This document shows, one piece after another, positions 1 to 7,007 of a stretch of 11,762 bases of DNA; position 1 is the stretch's first letter; the number at the start of each line of letters is the position of its first letter. The notes below the pieces were generated by a model. The model ran no database searches and was not told the DNA's origin. It saw nothing but the letters and a program-made list of their open reading frames with translations. Source of the stretch: Paraktedonobacter sp034437695 (GTDB taxonomy: Bacteria; Chloroflexota; Ktedonobacteria; Ktedonobacterales; Ktedonobacteraceae); the NCBI GenBank assembly GCA_034437695.1, contig DAOTTJ010000431.1:1-11762 (forward strand), read 5' to 3'. The position numbers and the translations under genes are program-made.

Positions 1-352
1 ATTACTGATATGTATACTCTTTTTACATTAAATGCACCTTATATATCCATCACACTATATCCCGTTAGCAGATCACTCTGAAAAGGCCGGCTTTCCCTCT
101 CCACACATGCCGCAAAAATGGAACCAGATCCTTTGTTAGGGGAAGGGCGGTTGCAAAGTCGGGAATACAAACAGCAAGGCGAGGGAGCAGAGAGCGCAGC
201 GTCCCTGCCAGAGCTTTCAGCCGGGGCAAGCCCCGCAGTGCGAGCGCGGAGTGCCGGGCCGCAGGTCTTGCGCTCCTCGCTCGCACCAAAATCAGGGGGT
301 GGGGGTGAAAGACGCAGGCTTGAGCAAAATTGGAAATCCCCACCCAAAACCC
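1..352. other. Non-coding, hairpin-rich region upstream of 5S rRNA
   Basis: No convincing gene is seen. The possible reading frames here have low-complexity, Arg/Pro/Ser-rich products, no good ribosome binding site, and overlap each other on both strands. The first 60 bases are AT-rich; the rest is GC-rich and full of inverted repeats. One is a 9-bp perfect repeat, 238-246 with 278-286, continued inward by a further stem of about 7 bp. Another is a small CGGGG/CCCCG hairpin around 222-235. A third is an 8-bp repeat GGGTGGGG (297-304) with CCCCACCC (338-345), ending just before the 5S promoter. The last could end transcription from upstream or be a DNA-level site, but it has no T-tract. Confidence 0.5.
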
Positions 353-381
353 TTGACAAGTCTGTGGGAATCTGGTAGTAT
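353..381 (+). promoter_or_regulatory. Sigma-70-type promoter of the 5S rRNA gene
   Basis: TTGACA (353-358) is separated by exactly 17 bases from TAGTAT (376-381). A TGG directly before the -10 box gives an extended -10 element. Transcription would start near 388-389, about 30 bases before the mature 5S end. The perfect -35, ideal spacing and extended -10 fit a strong stable-RNA promoter. Confidence 0.85.
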
Positions 382-400
382 GTGTTCTGTTAAGAGAAGA

Positions 401-418
401 CGCTTGCATGTGCAGGCG
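401..418 (+). other. Hairpin abutting the 5' end of 5S rRNA
   Basis: CGCTTGCA (401-408) pairs with TGCAGGCG (411-418) over 8 bp, one a G-T wobble, with a 2-base gap. The hairpin ends exactly where the mature 5S begins, so it lies in the transcribed leader and may mark or guide 5' processing of the precursor. That role is an inference. Confidence 0.5.
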
Positions 419-536
<118 letters not shown>

Positions 537-540
537 CACC

Positions 541-560
541 CGCCCACACAGGCGTTTTTC
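541..560 (+). terminator. Short intrinsic terminator after 5S rRNA
   Basis: CGCC (541-544) pairs with GGCG (551-554) around a 6-base loop and is followed at once by TTTTT. The stem is only 4 bp, so it is weaker than usual, but its position a few bases after the 5S 3' end fits termination. Confidence 0.6.
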
Positions 561-952
561 TTTGCTGAACTAACTTAATAACTGGCCAATCTCTCCCTTG
601 TTTTAGTCTCCGCTCCCTCTCTACACGTTCTTCCCTTTTATCGCACAGAACAACTTCTTTTTGCTTTTGTGCTTCCATCACTTACGTATTGTGAAATACT
701 ACCGGAATACGTTCTCGTCAGCGCTCAAATCGATTTTACAGACAAGCGTAACGCGTAAAACATGTACAATAGACATTCTCGGGTATAGCTGCCAGGAAAA
801 ATGCGCTCTTTTGTCCTTCGCTTACTACAAAAAGCGGCAGATTTTTCTCTTTGCAGCCTGGTGACCCGCGATACGTGTGTACAATCTTTTGGTTTAGAAC
901 GTATATAGTAGTGGGTAGGTTCTCTTCCTGCTCTTTTTGAAAGGAAACAGTG
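561..952. other. AT-richer intergenic region before the lipoprotein gene
   Basis: No gene is supported. A 67-codon frame from 661 has no ribosome binding site and no recognisable family. The octamer TGTACAAT occurs twice (763-770 and 878-885) and contains a possible -10 hexamer each time, but neither has a -35 box at 16-18 bases. The lipoprotein promoter probably lies in 840-930, but I cannot fix it. Confidence 0.4.
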
Positions 953-1786
953 ATGTTACAAAAATATAAAAATCATATATGGTTGATGAGTCTGACGCTT
1001 CTCTTTGTCGTTCTTTCGGCCTGTGGTGCGGGTCAGGGAAACTCGCCCCAACAAACGTTGGCCAATAGCGCGACAGCCATGAGCAAGCTTAATTCGGTGC
1101 ATTTCACTCTACAAACGACGATCTCCGCTCAGTCGACCACGAGCAGCGGTGGAGTGACCGCTACTATCAGCGGCAACGGCGATGTGGTTCGACCGAACAA
1201 GGTTACAGCGAAATTTATGCTCGGCCAGAACCAGTCGCTGGCGGTGATCAGCACTGGCGACAAAGTCTATGTCCAGGAGAACAATGGCACCTGGTATGTG
1301 ACGAATGCAAGTACTGCGACAAGCGGAATGCAGAAAGTCTTCTCGCAGGACCTGCTGAGTCAGTTGAGTTCGTTCATCACGATTTTGAAAGATGCCACGT
1401 TGACCGATCACGGCAACGAAACGGTGAATGGTACGTCGTTAGATCACATCACCGTGACGCTTGACTCGCAGACGCTCCAGGCGCTTTCCTCGCAGATCAA
1501 TAGTCTGCTGCCAGGAGCGGTCCAGAGCAACCAGAACGCGATCAACCAGGCCAGCCTTGATCTGTGGATCGATCCAACCACCTCGTATATCCACCAGGCT
1601 AACCTGAGCCTTGCGGTCCATCTGGACCTGAGCAAGGTCCCGGCGTTGAGCGCCAACGGGCAAACGGTTAAATTGCCCGCGACGGTCCAACCTGCAACGG
1701 TTAAATTGCAGCTCAATCTGAGCAACTTTAATGAGTCGGTAACTATCAATGCACCCGCCAATGCTCAGCCTCTTCCGCAGTCATAA
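953..1786 (+). CDS. LppX/LprAFG-like secreted lipoprotein
   Basis: Protein of 277 residues. A lipoprotein signal peptide is clear: basic N-terminus (K4, K6), hydrophobic stretch about residues 9-21, and lipobox L21-S22-A23-C24, so the mature protein should carry lipid on Cys24 at the outer face of the membrane. The rest alternates short Thr/Ser/Asn-rich beta strands, as in LppX/LprAFG proteins, whose mycobacterial members bind and carry lipids or lipoglycans. Segments such as KLNSVHFTLQTT near the start and GDKVYVQENNGTWYV near residues 102-116 fit that fold. I chose ATG 953 over an adjacent in-frame GTG at 950 because AGGA (942-945) sits 7 bases before the ATG. It is apparently monocistronic and closed by the hairpin at 1819-1856. 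The ligand is not predictable; family assignment is by pattern, fairly sure. Confidence 0.85.
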   Translation: MLQKYKNHIWLMSLTLLFVVLSACGAGQGNSPQQTLANSATAMSKLNSVHFTLQTTISAQSTTSSGGVTATISGNGDVVRPNKVTAKFMLGQNQSLAVISTGDKVYVQENNGTWYVTNASTATSGMQKVFSQDLLSQLSSFITILKDATLTDHGNETVNGTSLDHITVTLDSQTLQALSSQINSLLPGAVQSNQNAINQASLDLWIDPTTSYIHQANLSLAVHLDLSKVPALSANGQTVKLPATVQPATVKLQLNLSNFNESVTINAPANAQPLPQS

Positions 1787-1818
1787 GGCGTAGCAAGCGA
1801 TCGATCAAGCAATGAATC

Positions 1819-1856
1819 CAGAGGCAGGGAAGCAATGGTTTGCTCCCCTGCCTCTG
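1819..1856. terminator. Strong hairpin between convergent lipoprotein gene and hisS
   Basis: CAGAGGCAGGG (1819-1829) pairs perfectly with CCCTGCCTCTG (1846-1856). After one mismatch the stem continues for 5 more bp (1831-1835 with 1840-1844) around a TGGT loop. The + strand continues ATCTTGTTTG, a modest T-rich run. It lies about 30 bases after the lipoprotein stop and 116 bases beyond the hisS stop, so it may end transcripts from both sides. Confidence 0.7.
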
Positions 1857-1971
1857 ATCTTGTTTGAAGGCGCGAAAGTGTCTAGTACCTGCTGTCTCTC
1901 TGCTCAGTACCTGCCCTTTTCTTTAAGCAAAACGTTACCGCGGCTCTACGCCTGGCAAGCGAGTCTAGCCC

Positions 1972-3282
1972 CTATGAGGGACTCATACCCAGCTTTGCCA
2001 GGATAAAGTTCACGAGTTCAGCGCGAGGCACTGTGCTCTGTTCTGACTGCACCAGATCGCGCACGACGGCAGTCTGCGTTTTGCTCTCTTCTTCGCCAAG
2101 CACCAGCGCCAGACGCGCCTCGCTGCGGGATGCCTCTTTGAGGGCTTTCGAAAGCGCAAGTTCCTCCAGCGGAACCACCGTACGAATATTCCTGGCCCGG
2201 AGTTCATCGGCGAGGGCTTTGCCCTCGCGGCGTTGCGGGGTCCCAAGAGGAACAATGTACACCTGGGGATAGATCTCTGGCTGCGGCGACAACTGGTGAG
2301 CCTCTAAGAAATCGAACAGCGTCACATCGCCCATGCCAAAGCCAATGCCAGGGACGCGCTTATCCTTGCGGAAAAGCGAGACCAGATTGGCGTAGCGTCC
2401 ACCCCCAAAGAGCGAACGCTTGTTGACTGACAGGGTGTCAAAGACCTCAAAGACAGTGGCGGTATAGTACTCAAACGCGCGAATAATCAACGGGTCAAAC
2501 TTGAGCGGGACTTCCGTCAACTGATTTTTAAAGATCTGGACAACGTTGGACTTCTCAGCGACTTCGCTCGGACAGACCTGAATATAGTCGTCCAGGCTCA
2601 TCGTTACTACCTGCTTGATGCGCTCGATCTGATGCGTCTCCAGACCCGAGCGGGCCAGTTCCTCTTCGCTGGTAGCCTGGGGATATTTTTCCCAGCGATC
2701 AAGCACCTCAAACACGCCCTTCATCTTCTCTTCGTTCACGCCCGCGTAGGTCTGCAAGGCACTTTCTACCAGCAGACGGTCGCTGACGCGCAGGACAAAA
2801 GAGTCGGCGGAGGCACCGATATTCCAGAGCATATGATGAATAAGCTCGAAGATCTCGACCTCTGCCTGGGGAGATTCCGCACCAAAGATATCCACGTTAA
2901 TCTGCCAGTGCTCGCGGACGCGCCCGCGTTGCGGTCGTTCGTAGCGATGACAGTTGACATGTGAATACCAGCGGACGGGAAACTGAAGTTGATCGACTTT
3001 ACGAGCGATGAGACGCGCTACGGTCGGTGTCATCTCGGGTCTTATCGCCAGTTCGCGTCCGCTACGATCAGTCAACCGGTACACCTGTTCACTGACGATT
3101 TCGTGGCCAGATTTGGCCTCATAGATCTCTATTGGCTCCAAGATTGGGCCATCGTATCGAGTGTAGCCATAGGCTTCTATTACACGGTAGAGCGCCGAGA
3201 AGACTTGCGTACGCATAGACATTTCTTCCGGGAAGAAGTCTCTGGTCCCTCTATACGGTTGTGTGTTGAGTGCTGCTGCCAA
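1972..3282 (-). CDS. hisS: Histidyl-tRNA synthetase (class II)
   Basis: Cytoplasmic enzyme that activates histidine with ATP and charges tRNA-His. It has 436 residues, normal for the family, with the motifs in order: YRGTRDFFPEEM (10-21, motif 1 region), RPEMTPTVAR (81-90), RYERPQRGR (113-121, motif 2), the histidine-specific segment RAFEYYTATVFE (268-279) with its catalytic Arg, and FGGGRYANL plus GIGFGMGD (292-319, motif 3). An anticodon-binding domain follows from about 340. It is of the GTRDF type. The histidine motif, usually RGLDYYTGTVFE, carries substitutions at G, L and D. I chose TTG at 3282 because AAGGAG (3291-3296) lies 8 bases upstream. A longer frame from TTG 3342 adds 20 residues not typical of the family. 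No T-box motif is visible in the leader. Monocistronic. Confidence 0.95.
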   Translation of the reverse strand: MAAALNTQPYRGTRDFFPEEMSMRTQVFSALYRVIEAYGYTRYDGPILEPIEIYEAKSGHEIVSEQVYRLTDRSGRELAIRPEMTPTVARLIARKVDQLQFPVRWYSHVNCHRYERPQRGRVREHWQINVDIFGAESPQAEVEIFELIHHMLWNIGASADSFVLRVSDRLLVESALQTYAGVNEEKMKGVFEVLDRWEKYPQATSEEELARSGLETHQIERIKQVVTMSLDDYIQVCPSEVAEKSNVVQIFKNQLTEVPLKFDPLIIRAFEYYTATVFEVFDTLSVNKRSLFGGGRYANLVSLFRKDKRVPGIGFGMGDVTLFDFLEAHQLSPQPEIYPQVYIVPLGTPQRREGKALADELRARNIRTVVPLEELALSKALKEASRSEARLALVLGEEESKTQTAVVRDLVQSEQSTVPRAELVNFILAKLGMSPS

Positions 3283-3290
3283 CTCCGCAT

Positions 3291-3296
3291 CTCCTT
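3291..3296 (-). promoter_or_regulatory. Ribosome binding site that fixes the hisS start
   Basis: On the - strand this reads AAGGAG, with an 8-base spacer to the TTG at 3282. None of the upstream in-frame TTG codons has comparable spacing and strength. The site also forms part of a 10-base sequence (3293-3302) whose reverse complement occurs at the promoter (3417-3426). Confidence 0.7.
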
Positions 3297-3427
3297 GAGC
3301 ATGTTTTTTTGTCAATCGATGAAACAAAAGTGAGTATGACAAAACCTGCCCTGCTCCTGATAGTCGGGTTTACGTGTCTGCTGGAGAGAGGGCGATCCCA
3401 GTTCTAATTGCTCCTTATGCTCAAGGC

Positions 3428-3456
3428 ATTATAGTTGGCTATGTTTAAAAAGTCAA
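3428..3456 (-). promoter_or_regulatory. hisS promoter
   Basis: Read on the - strand: TTGACT (3456-3451), 17 bases, then TATAAT (3433-3428). This is nearly consensus with ideal spacing. The start of transcription would be about 3421, giving a leader of about 140 bases before the TTG at 3282. Confidence 0.85.
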
Positions 3457-3486
3457 TCGATGCTGGGTGCGCTGCGTTGCTTTTTT

Positions 3487-3672
3487 GCGTAAACCTGCGG
3501 TTTACGCCCCACCCATAGACATGAAGGTAGCAGAGAGCACCTCTCTGCACTTCTGTTTTGCGTGTTTTGCCGGAGGTAAAACACGCAAAACAGAAGAAAA
3601 GTGTATTGGGGACACCCCAGATTACCTGTCCCCCGGACAGGGGCTGCCGCTTCACTTCATGTCTATGGGGTG
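3487..3672. repeat. Multi-hairpin intergenic repeat element (copy A)
   Basis: The outer frame is a perfect 14-bp inverted repeat, CCATAGACATGAAG (3513-3526) with its complement at 3655-3668, extendable with one bulge to about 17 bp. Inside are three hairpins: 8 bp with loop CAC (3530-3548); 22 bp with loop GGA and one wobble (3550-3596); 7 bp with loop CCC (3625-3641). There is also GGGG-ACA-CCCC (3608-3618). Just outside is a perfect 9-bp stem with loop TGC (3487-3507). Every loop is 3 bases. The motif CATGAAGGTAG and the segment CTTCACTTCATG recur in copy B near 10667-10705. The right arm contains the stop codon of the M20 peptidase. No transposase or clear target-site duplication is seen. 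Confidence 0.75.
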
Positions 3673-4805
3673 TTGTAGATCTGGCTCCCTTCGACGCAGA
3701 GGCGGACGAGTTGTGCGAGGCCGCAGCCGATGGGGGCGATGGTGAGCGCTTCCTGGAGGGTATGGGCGTGTTCGCTCAGGGTTACGCCTACGCATACGGC
3801 GGGGATGTTGAGGCTGATGGGAATGTTGGCGTCGGTGCTAGAGGAGCTGTAGCGCGGCTCAATGCCTAGCCAGCGCAGGGTGGTTGTGGCGAGTTGGATC
3901 AAGGGGTCGTTCAGGCTGCGCTCGCCGCCGGGTCGCTCGCCCAGTACTTCGATGTTTACAGCTAATCCTGGACCGGCCTGCTGCTCGATAATCGCTTGCG
4001 CCTGTGCTGCCAACAGGTCGAGCTGCTGGACATCGCTGGAACGCATATCGAGCAAGGCCGAAGCTTCGGGTGCGATGGTGTTGATGCTGGTTCCACCTTC
4101 AATCATGCCAACGTTGAAGGTTGTGCGCGGTGTTTGCGGGACGCGCAGGTCGGCGAGCGTGGCGACGATGCGGCTCAACCCATGAATGGCGCTGGGCATG
4201 CCAAAGGAACCATACGAGTGTCCACCCGGACCCAGCACGCGAATTCGCCAGCGTTTAGAACTGACGGCTCCGTAGGTCACATACCCGAGGCCGCCATCGA
4301 TGACTATCACCGAGCCAAGACGTTCACGGTAGCGCTCGACCGCGGTACGCGCTCCCAACAGATTGCCCAGTCCCTCCTCACCAACGTTGGCCACGGCGAT
4401 AATCTCGCCCGGCGTCTCGATACCCAGCTCATCGAGCAGATCGATGGTGTGCAACATAGCAGCCACGCTCACACTATTGTCGCTGATACCGGGTCCAAAG
4501 AGTTGGTCACCGACGCGCCTGACGATGATTGGCGTTGAGGCCGAAAAAACGGTATCGAGATGGGCCAGCAGCAATAAGCAGGGGGCGTGTTTGCGCTGAC
4601 CACGGCGTCTGGCGTAGACGTTGCCGACACCATCTATCTCGGGTTTATAGCCACGTTCGCGCCAGAGCGTAGAGACCAGACGCGCCCGCGCCTGCTCCTG
4701 GCCGGTGGGCGCTGGTACTTCGCAGATACGCTGCGTCAATCTGGCCACGGCTTCTATATGGTGCTCGGCTGCGTGACGCAGACGTTGGAGTTCAACTGGC
4801 TGCAT
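3663..4805 (-). CDS. M20-family metallopeptidase / amidohydrolase
   Basis: Zinc-dependent hydrolase of 380 residues, the normal size for M20 peptidases (carboxypeptidase G2, peptidase T, ArgE/DapE relatives). The metal-site signatures are present: H82 and D84 in AHLDTV, D109 in GPGISDN, E143-E144 in GEEGLGN (general base and ligand), D170 in VIDGG (the peptidase T-like ligand position), and a C-terminal His in SEHAHT (346 or 348). The small dimerisation domain is inserted at about 180-290, with GPGGHSYGSFG at 192-202. I chose ATG 4805 because GGAGGGAG (4815-4822) lies 9 bases upstream; the longer frame to 4964 only reads through the neighbouring gene. It starts 4 bases after the dehydratase stop, with its SD inside that gene, so the two are probably translationally coupled. 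The substrate is unknown, perhaps a peptide or N-acyl amino acid. The last codons and stop lie in a repeat arm. Confidence 0.92.
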   Translation of the reverse strand: MQPVELQRLRHAAEHHIEAVARLTQRICEVPAPTGQEQARARLVSTLWRERGYKPEIDGVGNVYARRRGQRKHAPCLLLLAHLDTVFSASTPIIVRRVGDQLFGPGISDNSVSVAAMLHTIDLLDELGIETPGEIIAVANVGEEGLGNLLGARTAVERYRERLGSVIVIDGGLGYVTYGAVSSKRWRIRVLGPGGHSYGSFGMPSAIHGLSRIVATLADLRVPQTPRTTFNVGMIEGGTSINTIAPEASALLDMRSSDVQQLDLLAAQAQAIIEQQAGPGLAVNIEVLGERPGGERSLNDPLIQLATTTLRWLGIEPRYSSSSTDANIPISLNIPAVCVGVTLSEHAHTLQEALTIAPIGCGLAQLVRLCVEGSQIYNTP

Positions 4806-4809
4806 AGCT

Positions 4810-5778
4810 TTATTCTCCCTCCAGAGCCTGCGCGTAGGTCCGAGCGTCGACGTTCCCCCCGCTGACAAGACAACAGACGCGCTTGCCGGCGAAGCGGGTC
4901 GGGTTGGCCAGCACGGCTGCCAGAGCCAGCGCTCCCGTTGGCTCGACCTTGAGGTTGAGGGCAAAGCAAGTGATCAAACCCGCCAGGATGGCTGCCTCGG
5001 AGACTTCGACGATCTCGGCCACACCCTGACGCATGATCTCCCAGTTCAGTTTGCCCAGACTCACTGTCCGCGCCCCGTCAGCCACGGTCGGCGGCTCGTG
5101 CTCGTTGCTCAGCAGTTGACCGGCACACAGCGAACGTGCGGCGTCGTTGGCCAGAAGCGGCTCCGCGCCGACGATCTCTGTCCGCGCATTGAGGTAGTCA
5201 CGGGCCACTATCTGGCCGGAGCAGAGACCACCTCCACCGACCGGCACGACCAGCGTGTCGACTGGACCTGCGTCCAAAATCTCCCGGCCCAGCGTCGAAT
5301 TGCCGGCCACAACGCGATAATCGTCGTACGCCTGGGCCTGGAACGCGCCCTCCTGCTCGCTGAGCAGTTGCTCGACCCGCGCCGCCCGGCTGATCTGCGC
5401 CGTGTCGATCAGATCGACCTCGCCACCGTAGCTCCGCACAGCGGCGATCTTCACCTGCGCCGAGGTCGTCGGCATGACAATTGTGGCCGTCCTGCCAAGC
5501 AGTCGCGCAGCATAGGCCAGGGCCTGACCGAAGTTGCCCGAGGAGGCCGCGACGATACGCCTGTGGGGTACGCTGGAGAGCAGGTTATAGGCCGCGCGAA
5601 ACTTAAAGCTTCCGGTATATTGAAAGGTCTCGCTGGCTATGACCAATTCACAGCCCAAGTGAGCGGAAAGTTCGGGAGCCGGGAGGAGAAATGTGGGGCG
5701 AAGATACAGTGGTAAGGTCGCCCAGACCTCTGCGAGATACGCACCTGTCAGCTCTGGCGCGGTTGTATAGTCGAGCAT
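4810..5778 (-). CDS. PLP-dependent serine/threonine dehydratase-like enzyme
   Basis: Fold-type II PLP enzyme of 322 residues, the size of short (unregulated) threonine/serine dehydratases, serine racemase and hydroxyaspartate ammonia-lyase. The PLP lysine is K59 in the TGSFK motif (residues 50-64). The substrate loop ASSGNFGQ spans 78-85, the phosphate-binding glycine loop GGGG is at 181-184, and SGGN at 306-309 is where the PLP ring nitrogen is usually bound. TVADGARTVSLG (231-242) and VEPTGALA (278-285) are also family-typical. There is no C-terminal ACT domain, so no allosteric isoleucine control is expected. The start ATG has GGAG about 10 bases upstream. It is the first gene of an operon with the M20 peptidase and is divergent from the MerR-XRE-cupin regulator. 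Likely role: deamination of a hydroxy-amino acid, possibly one released by the peptidase. The exact substrate cannot be told from sequence. Confidence 0.92.
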   Translation of the reverse strand: MLDYTTAPELTGAYLAEVWATLPLYLRPTFLLPAPELSAHLGCELVIASETFQYTGSFKFRAAYNLLSSVPHRRIVAASSGNFGQALAYAARLLGRTATIVMPTTSAQVKIAAVRSYGGEVDLIDTAQISRAARVEQLLSEQEGAFQAQAYDDYRVVAGNSTLGREILDAGPVDTLVVPVGGGGLCSGQIVARDYLNARTEIVGAEPLLANDAARSLCAGQLLSNEHEPPTVADGARTVSLGKLNWEIMRQGVAEIVEVSEAAILAGLITCFALNLKVEPTGALALAAVLANPTRFAGKRVCCLVSGGNVDARTYAQALEGE

Positions 5779-5819
5779 AGTGTATCACTCCGCATAGTAG
5801 ATTCTGTGGTTTCTTTTCT

Positions 5820-5828
5820 ATTGTATCA
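5820..5828 (-). promoter_or_regulatory. Extended -10 promoter of the dehydratase-peptidase operon
   Basis: On the - strand: TGA then TACAAT (-10 at 5825-5820). No good -35 box lies 17 bases upstream; the extended TGn element may compensate. The start would be near 5813, leaving a 5' leader of about 35 bases. Confidence 0.5.
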
Positions 5829-5954
5829 TCCATACAGGGAAAGGCGCTGTGGACGGCGTTTCCCCTTTGCAAGAATCAGGGGGAGGGGCTACACGTCGAG
5901 CATTGAATAGCCCTGAGGGTGATGGTTTGCCTGTGGGCGAGCGGTTGAGCGCTG

Positions 5955-5963
5955 TGTTATGAT
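5955..5963 (+). promoter_or_regulatory. Possible extended -10 promoter of the MerR-XRE-cupin regulator
   Basis: TGT followed by TATGAT (5958-5963) is a good extended -10 element, about 55 bases before the chosen start codon. No convincing -35 box. The octamer GCGCTGTG overlaps it (5949-5956) and occurs again at 5844-5851, near the -35 position of the divergent operon promoter. Confidence 0.4.
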
Positions 5964-6017
5964 GGGGTGGGTCTGTCAGGAGGCTTGAGAGCAGAGGTAA
6001 TGCAAGGAATGAATAGT

Positions 6018-6905
6018 ATGAACGCTGATCTCGGTATAAAAGATGGAGCGGTCGAAGGAGAGACGCTGCACGCGATAGGGAAAGTGGCTCGCCTGGTGGG
6101 CGTCTCGCATGGTCTGCTGCGCTTGTGGGAGCGCGAAGGATTGATCTATCCACAGCGCACAGCGGGGGGCCATCGCTTTTATACAGAGGAAGATATTGTG
6201 CGTCTGCGACGGATCGTCCACCTGCGCCGGGTGGATCGGCTGAATGCGGCGGCTATTCGCCGCGAGCTGGGCTACGCCGAGCGCCCATCGGCACCGGAAA
6301 GACCCGATGCTAGACCCGAGACTGGACGACGACTACGCGCGTTACGCACCGGTCAGGGTCTCTCCCTGGCGATCGCAGCCGAACGCGTCGGACTCTCGAC
6401 TTCGTTTCTCAGCGCGGTCGAGCGCGGCCAGGCCAGTATCTCGCTGGCAAACCTGTTTAAGCTGGCAGATATCTATGGAACAACTGTACCAGGGTTATAT
6501 ATCGCACCTCAGAACAACCAGCGCATCGTCCATCCAGCAGATCGTCCGCGCTTCGTCGATCAGTCCGGCCTGGTCGTCATTGAAGATCTGATTACCCATC
6601 CAGGCGCACTGGAAGCGCAACGCATCGAGATCCAGGCAGGCGGCGGAAGCGAAGAGGCCTATACCCACCCTGGTGAAGAGTTTCTCTATGTTCTGAGCGG
6701 ACAACTAGATTTTTGGATCGACGAAAACGAACACTACCGTCTGCAAGCTGGCGATGCGCTCTATCTCCCGAGCACGCAGGCGCACCGCTGGCGCAACGCG
6801 CAGGAGATACCCGCTGTTGTGCTCTGGATTAATGCGCCCCTGGTCGTCGCAAACGCTCCTGGTGCGTCCACAGAACGGAGACAGGCCCGTCAACGACCCA
6901 CTTGA
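6018..6905 (+). CDS. MerR-XRE-cupin fusion transcriptional regulator
   Basis: Protein of 295 residues with three domains. First, a MerR-type winged HTH at about 17-87 (IGKVARLVGVSHGLLRLWER, then GLIYPQRTAGGHRFY). Second, an XRE/HTH_3 domain at about 103-158 (RLRALRTGQGLSLAIAAERV, then STSFLSAVERGQ). Third, a cupin at about 205-272, with H217-P-G-E220-E221 and the second motif G245, P251, H256. XRE-cupin regulators usually sense a small metabolite and control a nearby catabolic or transport gene; here a second DNA-binding domain is added in front. It is divergent from the dehydratase/peptidase operon, the most likely target besides itself (inference). The start is uncertain: ATG 6018 has AAGGA 9 bases upstream; ATG 6009, ATG 6000 and GTG 5967 are in frame but less well placed. 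Confidence 0.9.
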   Translation: MNADLGIKDGAVEGETLHAIGKVARLVGVSHGLLRLWEREGLIYPQRTAGGHRFYTEEDIVRLRRIVHLRRVDRLNAAAIRRELGYAERPSAPERPDARPETGRRLRALRTGQGLSLAIAAERVGLSTSFLSAVERGQASISLANLFKLADIYGTTVPGLYIAPQNNQRIVHPADRPRFVDQSGLVVIEDLITHPGALEAQRIEIQAGGGSEEAYTHPGEEFLYVLSGQLDFWIDENEHYRLQAGDALYLPSTQAHRWRNAQEIPAVVLWINAPLVVANAPGASTERRQARQRPT

Positions 6906-6946
6906 AAATTGCGCGGAATCCGGGTACGATTAAAAGAGATTGCTCC

Positions 6947-6965
6947 GCTCTATTTTTAGTAGAGC
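6947..6965 (+). other. Small hairpin between regulator and zinc-ribbon gene
   Basis: GCTCTA (6947-6952) pairs with TAGAGC (6960-6965) around a T-rich 7-base loop. No T-tract follows, so it is not a typical terminator; it could be a weak one or a DNA site. Confidence 0.3.
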
Positions 6966-7007
6966 TAACTGGCAGTACGCCCGAGAACAGAAGCGAACGG
7001 ACAAATC

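Noticed and set aside
3283..3427. T-box riboswitch in the hisS leader
   Set aside because: The conserved T-box sequence (AGGGTGGNACCGCG) and a terminator/antiterminator pair are not present.
3487..3507. Intrinsic terminator for the M20 gene
   Set aside because: On the - strand the hairpin is followed by A residues, not T; the T run lies on the wrong side.
3487..3672. CRISPR array
   Set aside because: The repeats are inverted, not regularly spaced direct repeats, and no cas gene is present.
3404..3745. Frames of 83-92 codons over the repeat element
   Set aside because: The products are translations of hairpin arms and repeat blocks; a similar peptide arises from the copy near 10700. No SD or domain.
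4806..4964. N-terminal extension of the M20 peptidase
   Set aside because: This part reads through the end of the dehydratase gene in another frame and looks unlike M20 N-termini; ATG 4805 has a strong SD.
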